Assembly (NCBI RefSeq): GCF_050948215.1
Contig: NC_135163.1
Location: 1,736,001-1,800,000 of the forward strand
Direction of reading: 5' to 3'
Source: Halictus rubicundus
Taxonomy: Eukaryota; Arthropoda; Insecta; Hymenoptera; Halictidae
DNA: 64,000 bases
Each line of letters starts with the position of its first letter. Position 1 is the first letter of the stretch. The notes below the pieces were generated by a model. It was not told the origin of the DNA, did no database searches, and saw only the letters and a program-made list of their open reading frames with translations. Both the position numbers and the translations under genes were made by a program. Shown here piece after piece: positions 44,665 through 58,302 of the stretch.

Positions 44665-47048
44665 AATTACAAGAAACTTTTTACATTCATTATCGACACG
44701 TATTTATACAAATTTTAAAAAATAGACGGGGTATTTACATGTAGACCACGTGCTTTTGTTATCACACACACACATCAGTGTCACAAGTGGGGAAATCAAA
44801 CATACATTGTAGGTATTCGAAAAACATATTTGATCCGTGAATCATGTAAAACTAAATAAATTATAAAGTTACAAAAAATGTATTTAGAAAAAAGATGCAC
44901 TCAACATTGATTCGCGTTCGATAAAGTACACAACTTTTAGATAAACACAGGTACTGTGTACAGAATACGCGTGTACTATACGTATACGTAATACCTTTGC
45001 TGCAAACATCTGAATATAGGTTATGGGCGCAAAATTTGAAATGTCCACCGTACTATAATTCATTCGAACTTGTAAATCGCAACTTAAAATAACGTAATCA
45101 TATTTTTACAACGTATATATGTTACAGTAATTGTTTCAGTCAACGCGGAGCACTTATCAATTACAATTTTTAATTTAATCGATTCATATTTATTTTATGA
45201 TGGAAAGAATTTTAACAGTTAGTCACTAATCTAATTGACAATCAAATAACCAATTTAATCATTAATCCAATTGGTGATTAAATATCGACTGTAGTTAATT
45301 GTATATTACTATAATTAATAATCGAATATTTTAATTGCGATCGTTAATTGGATTAAATAAAGTGCAATTCAGGTTCAAAGTAATGTTCGTAATTAAATCC
45401 CAAAATGGTGACAAACTTCAATGAAAACGAAGTGTTTTGAAGCATTTACCATAAAATGAATCTTGCATATGTATCTATACTTACCGATCGTTGCAATTCT
45501 GCTTTTGGCGAAACAGAGCCTCGCTGATCGGTATCGTCAAGTATTTCACGACGCCTCGAGCACTGCAACATTTGAATCCTCTGGTTACAGTTGCGTCATG
45601 GAAAGTTAATTGCCATTTGGAAAACCGGAAGAAATCTGTAAAGCGAACACCCGTATCAAAGAAGTCACGTGACCGTTGATTTCGGTGAATAAATTATCGC
45701 AGCGAACAGAGCTTTTTAAAGTAGCAGCATTTATTTAATCTCGATTCAATAGATCGGAATTCGAAAAAACTGCAAATCGCAAGGTAAAACGGTAGAAACT
45801 CGAAAGATTTTCAAATATCCTTCAAACGTGTACCGGTGGACAAGTATGTATTCGTTTATCATACTATGAAAAAAAAATAACTTCAGCATTACCGGTTAGT
45901 TGGTAAACGATCGGTTCAGAGCTTAAAGTAGTCAGTGACAGCTGCACTGACAAGTGTTCTTGATAACCCGAACGGAAGAGAAACGCAGGAAGTAGAAAAA
46001 AGTAGGCAAAATTAATTAACCCTTTGCCTCGGTTGTTTACAAAATATCCGGTTCCTGACAGGCCTTCGGAGCCAACGAGTTCAGGCGAACAGGCGACGCT
46101 GCGCGCGCATTAATAACACGCCGCTGACAGGGCCGTGTCATTCTTTAATTTTCTGACACGTTATCTGAGAAGTTTCACGTCTTTAAAAACAAATAATTTC
46201 CAGATTGCAGACCTCATGCACTTATGAAACATTAAGCCGCAAAGATATTGAAAGAATTTAAAAATATCACTAAATCGTTTTCGATTTCTGTTTTTTACAA
46301 TTAACTATAGGAAAATCTTTATTTTGTACAAAAATCAGCGTGACAAACGCTTGGACGTTAAACAGCTCATTGTAAAAGCAATTGAACGTACTAAATTACA
46401 GCACTGACTCATAAATTCGTATTATTCTCGATTTTACTATAATAGAAAAGTATCTTGCGGAAGCATAGATAAATCTATTACATCACGGGTAAACATTTGT
46501 GGAAATTGTCGGTGTAGGAAAAAGAAATTAACGATTCATGTTTCTTGAGAAAATATAATATTCTTGTGAGCGTATTTTTTTATTCTACTATTTGTTTATT
46601 TTTGTTGTACTTTTATATTGTGTCGGCAAGGTATTAGACGTATAACGATTAATGTATGTGAAAGTCACCGCAAAGCCGGAATAAAGTATTCTATTCTATA
46701 ATATTTCTGTTTTCGTAGGCGGGATTCCGAAAGAGAGAAATTGTGAATTGCAACGAGTCCGGTGGAGAGGAGGTTACTCTGTACGAGGTTGGGAGCGTGA
46801 GCTGCGGGTCGCGAATGCACGGGCAGTTTCGATATAGAACTCGAGGCGCCCTTACCCGTGTTCTCGCATCGGACCGGTAAGCTGGACTATTTGGAGATAT
46901 CTGAGAAACGGTAGAGTACTGGTACGGTGTTTGACAAGTTCGCGGAGCACACGGGCGAACGGGTATCGACGGACGTGCAGGAGTGCAAAAGCGGACGAAC
47001 GATTTTTTCCTATCTGATGAGCTCCTCCGTCGTACCGCTGGTGGTAAG
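44665..47048. promoter_or_regulatory. Divergent intergenic region between UTP25 and WDR20
   Basis: Must hold both promoters. It is AT-rich, with a repetitive ATTAAT/AATTGG segment at 45180-45350 and TTAACCCTTTGCC at 46016. The 3' part (about 46700-47048) is GC-richer and is probably the 5' leader of WDR20. No core element is decisive. Confidence 0.4.
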
Positions 47049-50000
47049 ATGGCTGTGCAGCTGGACGGAGGAGGGAAGGAGGACTTGAAAACACAATTTG
47101 TCACGCGGGAAGGAACATACATGCTAATGACTCTATCGGAGTATTCGAGGCCAAACAGGGTTGGCTACACGAACAGTCAGGGAAGCGCATCCGTTCGGGT
47201 GTCGTTCGTAACTTTGCCGGACCCAACGGACCCCACGGGTACGCAAGGTCTCGGTGACCGAATGTGTTTCAACTTCGGCAAGGAACTTTACGTTTACGTG
47301 TACCGCGGCGTCAAAAAGGTAGGACCAGCTTCCTCGCCGTTTAATACCCTACGCTAATGTATTTGTGTTTAATCGAGCATGGATTCGTTCAAACATAACC
47401 TGGAAAACGCGTATCGAGACTCCATCTTTGCGGACTAATACCACACCTAACACAGAATCCTTTTACTTTATACATGAACAAATGTCAAATTTCATTCGCC
47501 TTGCTTCGTCTCTATACGTGTATCTAAACGCCTGAATATAACGTTTTAGCTTCTACGAAACCCGACAAGGGGTTAGGATGCTGTAAAATTTGAAAAAATT
47601 GGAAAATTCTCGTTTTCGCTTGAAAGCTGTTTAAACTCTTCAAAATGAAATTTGGGAGGTCTAAGCACTTTCTACGAGCTAGTTTGCGAGTTAGAATCGA
47701 TAGTATATTCGTATATCTCTGTTGACTTTAAACTCCAAAAGCATTTTTCAAAATGGTATAAGAGACTCGCAACAACCATGTGTTTATTTCTCCTCCTAAT
47801 TTTGATTGGAAAACAACCCTTTTTTTACAATACATAGTATCCTAATTTCTTAGCTACCGACAAATGCAATGTTCATTTGGGCCCGTGCTTATAAACAACG
47901 ACAGGTATAGAGAAAACCCATAAATCTTATATGTTTATGCACTTTATATACAAGAACAAAATTATTTCATAGAAAAGATTATTTTCTACTAATGATTGAT
48001 ACAATTATGATAAGGAAAGTATAAATTTGTCTAAGAGACATACGTAATCATTGCATGTAGTCTTTATATAAATGATCGATATATCCTTCTTTTACTTTTT
48101 ATTTTATGCCAGTTGTTTTGGGAAAAATTATTTTATAATCAGTTATTGCCTTTGATGCTTTATCATTTTTTAATCTTACAAATTTAAATATTTATCGAAT
48201 CAAAATATTTCAGGCTGTGGATTTAAACAAGCCATTGGACAAGAAGTTGTATAAAGGAACTAATCCAACTTGCCACAATTTTAATCAGACTACAGCAACT
48301 GCAGATAGTGCTCCGTTATTAGTTGGTTTTTCAACAGGACAAATTCAGTTGATCGATCCGATAAAAAAGGAGTTAAGCAAATTATACAATGAAGATGTAA
48401 GTAATATATTTTGTGTAAATATCAATAACTCAAAGTAGATTCTTAATTTAGATGAAATTCTTTCTGTACAAGGAGATTGTAAAGTAATATTGGTACAATC
48501 CTATCTATTCGAAGGACTGATTAAAAGCTAGTATGACATGCCAGTGCTACTACACTGTTTGATGTACTTCCTAGTATCGTATGAAAACACTGTTAGCACT
48601 TAGCCAATCTCTGTTGAAATCACTGTGTTATCTGTGTTGAAACATGATAATAATAGTTCACTGATAATTACCACTAATAATATTAGACCGCAGAATCTTA
48701 TGCAGAACAAAAACTTCCTGTATCAATTGCTACAGACAAAAATCAAATAGAAAGTTTTTTTTCTGTAATAACTTTTTCAATATCATGTATTCGATTTTGT
48801 TGTAAATGTATCAAATTTATTGACTACAAATAAATTACATTGAGGATTTTATGCATTTATGGTAAAACTAAGTAAATTTTTCATTTTGCATAAAGATCTG
48901 CAGTCTATTAACGATCATGATAAAAGTTGTTTTAAAAATCCATTATCCTATCTTATTAATATCAATTGCTAGAAATATATGCTTATGCTGCAAATGAGAT
49001 TAGATATATTGAGTTGAGAATTCTTAACTGTTTCAGAGGTTGATTGACAAAAGCAAAGTAACATGTATAAAATGGGTTCCTGGCTCCAACAACCTCTTCT
49101 TAGTATCGCATAGTTCCGGGCAGCTGTATTTATATAATGAAGAACTTTTGTGTGGTACAACAGCACCCCACTACCAGTCGTTCAAATCGGGTGACGGCTA
49201 TGCTATTTACACCTGCAAAACTAAGTCGACGAGGAATCCATTGTATAGATGGGTGATAGGCGCAGAAGGATGCTGTATAAACGAATTCGCCTTCAGCCCG
49301 TGCGGCTCGAATTTAGCGGTGGTTTCGCAGGACGGGTTTCTACGAGTGTTTCAGTATAACACCATGGAATTAGTGGGCTCGGCTAGAAGTTTTTTCGGCG
49401 GGTTTTTATGTGTATGTTGGTCACCAGATGGAAGATACGTCGTTATGGGAGGCGAAGACGATCTTGTAACGATTTGGAGTTTCCATGAGAAAAGAGTGGT
49501 AGCGAGAGGTCAAGGACATCATAGTTGGGTAAGCGTAGTAGCCTTTGATCCGTACACCACGTCCTACGGCGATCACGATCCCGACTTCAGCGGATCGGAC
49601 GACGAAACGTTGCCACACAACAATCACAATCACTTCTGTGAGAAATCAAATCGTCTGTCGACGACTTCCCAAGGAGTTCATTCGAACAGAAACTCTTGCG
49701 GATCTGAGTTGAGAGTGTCGGGCGGCACCTGCTATAGGCTCGGCAGCGTGTCGCAGGACACTCAACTATGTTTATGGGATATTACCGAAGCCGAGTTGAG
49801 ACAGAAGCCAATGTGTACGAAGCAGCGGCCCTCTGTAGCTGGTTCTGGTATTCTTCCTACTCCAGGAGCAGTAAATAGTGGGAACGGCTCGACGGCGAAT
49901 CATCATTTGAACAATTCTAAACACAATAATTTGAACAACGTTAATTACAAAGAGAACGCGAGTGGTAACAATGAAAGTAGTAACAATAGCACAAGTACAA

Positions 50001-52879
50001 ATACTGCTGTATCAACTGTAAATTCGTTGACGCAGAGGTTAGCCGGTCTTGGTTTCGGTGAACGTAAAGGTGGTGATAATCATAAAAGGAACTTTAGCCT
50101 CACGATGAGAGGTAGTGGTGCGTCAAATAGCACAATAATGCAAAACAGTGGTGGCGACAAAGCCGCCGCTAACTTGAACGCGAGTAGTAATATGAACAGT
50201 GTCAGTGGAAGTTTAGTAGGTGCGAATAAAAAGGTTAGTTCTGTGATGGACGACTCGATGAGGTTGATAGGAACTGCCCTGTGCCCTAGGTTCGATCAGT
50301 GTCCGGTATTAGAGCCACTGGTGTGCAAGAAGTTGGCGCACGAAAGATTGACTGAGTTAGTGTTTAGGGAAGATTGCTTCGTAACCGCGTGTCAAGATGG
50401 ATATGTCTACACATGGGCGAGACCTGGTCAAATGGTAGGTCCTCTCACCATCAGCAGCACTCTGCACAGGCCACACCATCATAGCAATCCTTACACCAAT
50501 ATTACTTCCTTGCGACCTAATGATCTATGATGTAACCCATCTTCAACTGTTGTCGCAACTTTGTGAAGTAGGGTCTCTTTAGTGACAAATTCCAATTTGT
50601 ATATAAGTAGAACAAGAAGATACAATCATTATCGCTATCGAACGAAACAAATTGAAGATACGATGATGCTTTGGACAATTTTTCTATTGTTATCGTTGAT
50701 GAATTATATTGGGCGGTAAACGCTCTTTTTGACACCCGAGTTTATCGAACGCGAAAGAAACGTGGGGTGTAGTTTTGTTATTTTTAAACTTTGGTATTGT
50801 AAGAAATATTGTCCTCGCGGCATTGTGTGTGTTGTATATATGCATATGTATATATACATATATATGTGCTGATTTTGATAGATTTTTATTTGAGAATTAC
50901 CTATATTTCTCATATTTACAAATTAAATCCTAGTTTACATTTTATCCAAAGCAGTGTATATTATGAATGGTGCCATTGGAAAATATTGAGAACCTTCTAG
51001 CATTATCTTGTAGTTCGTATTACATATCAATTACAGAAATGTACGGACGGATAGTACTATGAATGCGTAAATTTTGGTCGGGTGTTGTTAAGAAGTAGAA
51101 TTTTTAATCTTGCATGCAATCACGAAATTAACTAGGGAAAGTTTTTTTCGCGAAAATTTTCAAATAATTTTCACTTTGATTAAATAGCACACGTATATAC
51201 ATGAGTAGTAAATAGTATATATATACATATAATACAATAAGAAATGGAGATGCACATTCATTCATAGTACGAGCCTCCATTTATATCTGTGCCTAAAGAT
51301 CATCTGGTCAAAATATATTCATTACGAATATTGAAGGAGTACATTAGTATAATTACAAATAGAAGATATTTATGTTTGGTTTGCATCATTGAGAGTAACA
51401 TTGTTTGCGCCCCATAAGATTTTGTAACAGGGCAGGCCCCTTAAACCCTTCTTTCTTTCCTGTAAAGTGTTATTAGCTTAGCTTAGCAAATGGATAGAAA
51501 GTCAATGAATTACTTAGTCAAACTATTGTCCCAGATTATAATAATGTGACATTTAATCCTTTGTTGAAACAATGAATTGCCTTGTTGTACAATAAAGCGA
51601 AACAATTGAATGAAACTTTGCTGCTTGCTTCCTGCTTGAATTTATATAGAATGCAATGCAAAAGCCCCAGGTAAAACTGATAATACACATATGCACACAT
51701 AGGTGTTCCAACTAAATGGAGCACCTCAAATATCTTGGTTACTAATGATAATAGTAAAATTTTTTAAAAATTCTTTCAAAGTTACATTGTTCGAGATTTT
51801 AAGGTCATCCCTATTTTTTTTACCTTTGCATAGTTACCAAAGTCAAGGCAAATCCAACGGTCTATAATGTCGTGACCTTTGCGTAACCTTGATTCCCAAA
51901 ACTAAATAAGAACTTTGGGAACCAGAAAACATTTTACATATTACTTATAAAATTTATCCTCCTAAATCTAATCATGTTTTCTTCTGGCATTGTTTTTTTA
52001 TTATCAATAATAAGCAAGATATTTGAGATGCTCAAGTTAGTTGGGACTTCTTGTATATGCATATTGTAGACATATATGTATATAATTGCTAATAGTTGTG
52101 TTATACCACAGTTTTATTGGTTGCAATGTTTGGCATGATTATACAAATATATTTCTAAGTTATCATTTTTTTAAATTCACGAAGTTAGATCGAATTCCCT
52201 GGTGCTTTGCATAAAGCGTTTCTATCGTCGGAACATCCCAATGCTCCTTATCTGTTATAGCGATTTAACAAGTTCGAATTTTTTGTGATAATTTTCGTAT
52301 ACATATATGTATACATATATATATAGTGTGCATTGCTTCTTTTATAGTGACAGTTTTATAATTTTATATCGGAAGATGCTTGTGCTTGTTTCTTAAGCCG
52401 GTGGGGCATTATATTTTTTTACTTTGATTGGAAAGATTAATGTTCCATACCATGCTTTGGCTGATGCAAGAGAATCATGGATGAATCTTCCCCAAGTTAT
52501 CGCATGGTACGTACAATTTATATTGTTTTCTTGACTGACTTGTTTACTGCATCATTGGACTGAGTAGTATAGTACATTTATATTTGCTCGATTTGATAGT
52601 GATCATGCCTTTGTCAAGGCATCTTAGACCATTGATTAGGAGTATCGACGATACTTCTAATACGCTGTCGTTACACTGTTCTTCAATGCACATCTACGAT
52701 AGAATTCAGAATCGTTCTCTCAAACTGCTTGAGTAATTACAGAACTTCTCTGTGGACAAATGAAAACAATTTTCCATAGTTAATATCTGTATGACTTTTG
52801 ATTGCAGCCAGGAGTAGGACAAGTTGGGAACGCTCTTCATGTTGTCAGTCCAGTAGAAGGTGGAGGTACTATAGTATAG
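47049..52879 (+). CDS. WDR20: WD repeat-containing protein 20 (WDR20), with alternative C-terminal exon
   Basis: Exons 47049-47318, 48214-48396 and 49037-50530 join in phase 0 and give 648 aa. WDR20 binds and activates the deubiquitinases USP12 and USP46 together with WDR48. The protein opens KTQFVTREGTYMLMTLSEYS and SRPNRVGY, then LLVGFSTGQIQLIDP and IDKSKVTCIKWVPGSNNLFL, all family hallmarks. WD blades include FAFSPCGSNLAVVSQDGFLR (about 229) and VCWSPDGRYVVMGGEDDLVT (about 278). A Ser/Asn-rich insertion occupies about 425-555, and the last blade ends YVYTWARPGQM. A donor at 50435 (AAATG/GTAGGT) inside exon 3 can splice in phase 0 to 52808-52879 (acceptor TTGCAG), replacing the last 31 residues with 23 that end GGGTIV, total about 640 aa. 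Confidence 0.95.
48686..48905. mobile_element. GACTGCGG-family MITE in WDR20 intron 2
   Basis: The left end GACCGCAGAATCTTATGCA and inverted right end TGCATAAAGATCTGCAGTC are flanked by TA. It is 220 bp. An internal GAGGATTTTATGCATTTATGG suggests a second, partial copy inside. Confidence 0.7.
52808..52879 (+). CDS. WDR20: WDR20 alternative last coding exon
   Basis: Preceded by a TTGCAG acceptor, in frame with the donor at 50434/50435. It encodes 23 residues from PGVGQVGN to GGGTIV and TAG at 52877-52879. The C-terminal T-I-V resembles a class I PDZ-binding end (S/T-x-V), but that function is inference. Confidence 0.65.
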   Translation, partial: PGVGQVGNALHVVSPVEGGGTIV

Positions 52880-55800
52880 CCAGAACCAGATGCGTTCAAC
52901 AACGTGCGTTCAAAGCAAGAAGATGAATACGTCCCGTCGTTGCGTGTACTGCAGTCCTCAAAAATGCAGTTTCCATATACCCATTATCGTCACTTATATT
53001 ACGTATGGCCAAGTGAAAGTTATTCCAGTACTGTTTAAAGACGGATAATCAAAGAATTATCGTAAAGGCATCTGAGATAGCTTAATGCTTATAAAGACAC
53101 CGTTTTTTATTTCGTAAGTTGGTTATTCTGGTGCATACAATTTATTCTTACTTTCCATCCTCTTTGTTTCGTTTACATGTGGGAAGCATTTCAGTTTCAT
53201 AGTGTTACACTTATTTCGTAAGAAAATTCAGCGAAAGTAATAAGTAAATTGTGTATACATGTATATATGTATACATAGGTACATTTGATCTTGTACGCTG
53301 TACACTATATCATTCCAATAAGGTCCTGTTAATTAAAAGAATCGGAACCAAACAATATTAATACTAAATGCTTATGTATATGATTAAGAACTTTTATATT
53401 ATTAAGATTGAATTGCATTCGTTTAAAGACTTGATTTCAAACGACATATGCTTTTGCAATATAGATTAACGAGAAATGCAACCATTGTAATCAGTCAGAA
53501 TAATGTGTAAATATGAAATATTTTTAGCAGTATTCTGATTTGCATACTCGTTACTACCAGCTAATTCTTTTCTCTCGAGTAATAGTATACAAGGAAAAAG
53601 AGGGCTAAAGTTCAAGTTTAAATATTTCACCCTTAAAGTTTTGTTAGTATTATTTTTTTATCTTGTTACTTATAAGTGTTTGAGGTATTTAGTAGAAACA
53701 TATATTCAATATTCCTACTGTATACATTATTTTCTGTTAATTATAATCCAGAAACGTAGTCTCTTCGTTTGAACTAAATTGCCTTAGTAAAATCGTAAGT
53801 TAATTCCGACGATGGATTTTTTATTTATTTTATTACATAGTTGTTTGAATGGTTTTCTAAGAAACTTGTTCGCTTTATTGGAAATCTATAATGAGTACAT
53901 CGAAGGTGTACGATCAGTTGAGGACTTTGCATAAAATGCCACTTTGTATCTGAGAACTACGAAATGTTATTACATATTTTAATAACAAACGAATGATCGA
54001 TGCAAATTTTCAATGGACAGTGCAAGTTATTCTGTAATTCTATGTATTACAAAATGACTTTGCAGTTGCAAAACAGACATTGTACTCTTTTAATTCGATT
54101 TGTCAAACTAAAAGCAAAGAATGACTTTTGCAATGAATATTACTTGGAAAAATATACATATACATATATCTGTGTTACAATTTACACGAGCAGACACGTG
54201 GTTTTTAGATACAAAGCTGTACGTATTATGAGGTATGAATGTATAAACAAATGGTTATCGAATATTCTAATAATAGACAGTATTTCAAACGGAATATTCC
54301 ATACGGCGATACTATTTATTAATTTATATAAATATATATATATGTAATGCAACACGTAAGAGCAATTTTGTATTGTTGTAATTTTCTGGAAATGACTTGA
54401 AAACGATGGCAAATTTTGCACCCTTTTTTACGGGCATTTTTCAGAAACCTTTAGCAGGAAAATACAAATGAATTGAGTTTAAGATGTAAAACGGTAATCA
54501 AGCTAGCTATATGACTTACGCAATTAAGAATGAGTTGAGCAGAGTTTCCTAGACAATAATATCCATCAAGAATGTTTTAACGTTGTTTTAAAAAAAAACA
54601 GAACGCAATCAACTGAATTAATATTTCCATTGTGGGAAACTACTAGTCACAGCAATAATATCTTCGTTTTCATAACAAAATTTGTTAGAATTACTTTACG
54701 ATGCGATTCATTATAACTGGACTGCGGATTTTTAAGCTTTTATTATACGAGCAGAATTTTTAAGTGCAAGAATATCAGCGCATCAATACGAATTAATTGT
54801 AGTGCGTTTATTTGATTTTTCATCGCAAACATCTTGTGGCAGATAACAGAAATTTATCCTTCATTCTGATTTTCACAAAATGATTTACGAGAACGAAAAA
54901 TTACATAAAGATCCGCAATCTAATTATAGTAAAATATAAAGTATTCTTAACATTTCTGTGTATGTTAATAAGATTCTGTTTCCATGTTACAAAAGTTCTA
55001 TTGATCGATGATTTATGAAATTCCACTAAAACGAAAAGGTACCGTGATTTTGAAGATATTCGAAGGAGGGTTGTACATACATACTGTATCTTTTAGTTAC
55101 GAACTTTTTATCGAATGTGTTACTTTACACACCGCGCGGTATGGTTTTTAAAGAATGACGAGCATGTAATAATATTAATCGTTTTATATATGACAAGTTC
55201 CCGGAGGTATGCTGTGATACGTGTGTATGCTGATATACTAATTAATTACCTAATTGTAAGCCATGAAAGTGAGAATTATATTAAACGTCGTGAGTCGCGT
55301 TGTCGTGTGCTAACAATAAGGCGAATGATTCAAGAGGAACTGAAACTGAAAATGGCCTGTTAAATACCAAACTGTGTTTGATTGATCGAATTCGAGATTT
55401 CTGATGTTCCTACATTGTGTGCAGAACGGATCCATAATGTACAATAAATGGTGCGTCTTGTTTCACGTCTGGCACTGATCGAAGTTCGTAGAACCGAACG
55501 GTGATGCTATTAATTATTTCATTATTCCAGTTCACAGCATAACGCATGTTTATATATATGTACATACATATGTGCATATATGTATATATATATATTATAC
55601 TTTGATCATGCCGGATAAATGCTTTGTTTTTTCGTTTTGTAAAGCGAACAAGATTTCTTCGTATCGAAAGCGTACGTATTTAAAATTAAAACGACGATTA
55701 AGAGTAATAATTGTAGCTATTCGCTTGATACAGACATACAACGATTCGAGAAGATATTTTGATAATTATGTTTTACATTGGCAGATTAATCTGGCTGATT

Positions 55801-56244
55801 ACATTCACACGAATAAGTGGAAAATTCATTGATCATTTCCTACTCGACGACTTTTTTATGAGACACTTACACACAGAGCTTTACGACATCGCATCGAATA
55901 TCTAATTCTCTTCGCATTTCACTTCATTTGTTTGTAAAGGTGTACATTCTTTGTAATTATAAATGAAAAAATTTTAATTGTTAGCGCCCCTGTGTACGAT
56001 TCTTAACCAAACGGTTGCCCAAAATTGTCGAATTACTTTCGGAAGCGTATCTATTCAAATATGTTTAGTCAAAAGTGCGATAGATGTATATATGTAGGTA
56101 CACCCATTTTGAATCGCACTGCACACTTGGCCGACTGCGATTATTTTCGTTTTTCTATCGCTAGAACAAAATTGTGCTTTGTCATCGGTCTATAATATAG
56201 ATAACAGTTGTCAAATTTTGGTAAACATTTTATAAGAGAAAAAT
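52880..56244. other. WDR20 3' untranslated/intergenic region up to APLF
   Basis: AT-rich, with several ATATAT/TACATATG runs (about 53258-53275, 54140-54170, 55545-55600). Small frames here have AT-rich, motif-free translations. It contains one MITE (54720-54920). Confidence 0.45.
54720..54920. mobile_element. GACTGCGG-family MITE
   Basis: The left end GACTGCGGATTTTTAAGC and inverted right end ACATAAAGATCCGCAATC; the right end is followed by TA, the left preceded by TG (a decayed TA). It is about 201 bp. Confidence 0.65.
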
Positions 56245-57898
56245 ATGAAAAAATTACAAATACTTCGCGTGGATAACGACTTGGTGGAGAAAGCAAACTT
56301 ACAAATCGGTGATAATATTATCGGACGAAGCATTGCCACTGAAGTAAGTACGAATGAACGTCACACTTAACAATTTAACCACGATCGAAAGCAAAAACTT
56401 AGCAACGATCGGAAATTGCTTTTGAATTTAAATTTTCGTTACGTTTAAAAGTTTCTACGCGCACGCGTGAATCCACTTTCGATGTCACGTGGCGTTGTTG
56501 TTTTGGGAGAATTGCGCCTAAAATTTAACCACGAGACTTTCACCTTTTGAGAATTTTTCAATATTTGATTCGGTGCGTGGTCATTTCGGTACATGTGATT
56601 CATTTCAGCGAGGAAACGGCCAAATCGACAAATATGCAGCAACGATCAACTTGTCGCCTAACAATGAAATGACAATAACACCGGTAATGTAAACTTGACG
56701 TCTTGTGCGTATTATGAATGAATTTGTACACAGTTTTCTATAGGTATTATTTTGTTAGCATTAGATCGCATCGTGTTTCTTGAAATCTTCTGAAACTTCG
56801 CGATGGCAACTTCTGAAGTTGGGTGCTACTGTGTCGATTAAACCAGGAGACATTTGTTCCTTAGTATCTGATAAATGTTGGTTTAAAATCGTGCCTGTAC
56901 CTTCCACCATGGAAATTAACAAGGAACACGCCGTGAAACGAAAAGTATAAAATTAATGTTTTGTTAATAATACAGTTTAATTTTCATAAGTTTTCTGTCA
57001 ATGACTCTAGGCGGAAGGAGACACAAATTGCGAGATTCCTGATAAAATGCACTGTTCAGAGTCAGGAGAAGGAGATAATGCAGGATCATTTAACAATGTA
57101 CCAAACGTTACATTGACAGATAATAATAACACAACTACAACAAAAAATGAAGAAATTTGTGTAATCAAAGAGAATTTATCAAATCGTGTAGCTGTTACGG
57201 AATCAACGGATCAAAACGTCGAGAATACTTGTGCAACTAGGTTTAATTTCAATTTTAATATAGTATTCATTATTTCCCGATAACATAGTTCTAAATGAGT
57301 TTGTATTTCTTTATACTAGCTCCAACAACAACGATAAAATGCAGGCATCAAACTCAACAAGACAAAATAATGCTCATGCTTTGGAACAAGCAAACAAGCA
57401 GAATGTACCTGCTAATTCAACATCAAAAGCACGTAGAGAGAAATGCAAATATGGAGAAAAATGTTACAGGTAATTTTGTTTTGCTTTTTGATCTCAAAAT
57501 GTGTTATACAGATATTATTTCTATGTAGGAAAAATGCACGACACAAAGCTGAATACAGTCATCCTGTGGATCCTGATTACAATATTCCAGATAACAGAAA
57601 AGAGTGTCCTTATGGTACAAAATGTTATCGTATAAGTTCTCAACACAAAGAAGAGTACAAACACACATCCAAACCGGCAAATGCAGCTAATAAGGGTGGT
57701 AAACGAAGCCATAGAAGGACTTCGCAATCGGTGTTAGACGCATTGTCAGATGTAGCAGATTTATCTACAGACGATTCCGAAGAAGAATCTGTAGATGAAT
57801 CCGAATACGAACCGTTCAGCGAAGAGGAATATTCAGACTATAACGAATACTTTGATAATTCTGACAGTGATTGGGATGACGATATGATCGATTATTAA
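56245..57898 (+). CDS. APLF: Aprataxin and PNK-like factor (APLF), six exons
   Basis: Exons 56245-56343, 56609-56683, 56765-56944, 57011-57240, 57320-57469 and 57529-57898 (GT-AG, phases consistent) give 367 aa; the human protein is 511. APLF works in DNA break repair (non-homologous end joining), binding poly(ADP-ribose) and histones. An N-terminal FHA-like domain (about 1-110) has the conserved IGR near residue 27 and the late strands (CFLKSS, VSIKPGDICSLV). Two PBZ zinc fingers follow: CKYGEKCYRKNARHKAEYSH, split by the last intron, and CPYGTKCYR with QHKEEYKHT. The C-terminus is strongly acidic (DDSEEESVDESEYEP onward), like the histone-binding tail of APLF. The middle is shorter than in vertebrates, and I see no clear Ku-binding motif. 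The FHA phosphopeptide loop is degenerate. It converges on TSNAX. Confidence 0.93.
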
Positions 57899-57926
57899 AA
57901 AGAATATTAAATATTTTTGTAATGAA

Positions 57927-57932
57927 AATAAA
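57927..57932 (+). terminator. APLF: APLF poly(A) signal
   Basis: AATAAA 29 bp after the APLF stop codon, giving a very short 3' UTR. Confidence 0.6.
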
Positions 57933-58302
57933 ACAAATTTGGTACTGTTTATACAAATTTAATAGTGCCCTTAATGTTTGCTATGTTGCTTGATGTAACA
58001 AAATCGAGAATAAACAAAAAATATATATTACGAACAATTCTGTATGGTATTGGATATGTAAATATATTATTGGATCTATAAATATATTAATGTATATTTG
58101 TTGGATAAAGTAATATACTTACAGTCGTTTGAGACTGAAAGATGAAATATTTTCGAAAAATTAGCTGATTCGGTTTGTCCAATAATGAAAGCAGAAGATT
58201 AGTTTCATGATTGAAATTTATATGAATGATGTAAAGTGAACAAATGAATTAGGCAAGTAAACAACTGTATTATATATATTATTTTACAATACACGCGAGC
58301 GA
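57933..58302. other. Short convergent gap between APLF and TSNAX
   Basis: AT-rich. It must hold the 3' UTR of TSNAX on the minus strand; I see no canonical AATAAA for it, only AT-rich variants. Confidence 0.5.
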
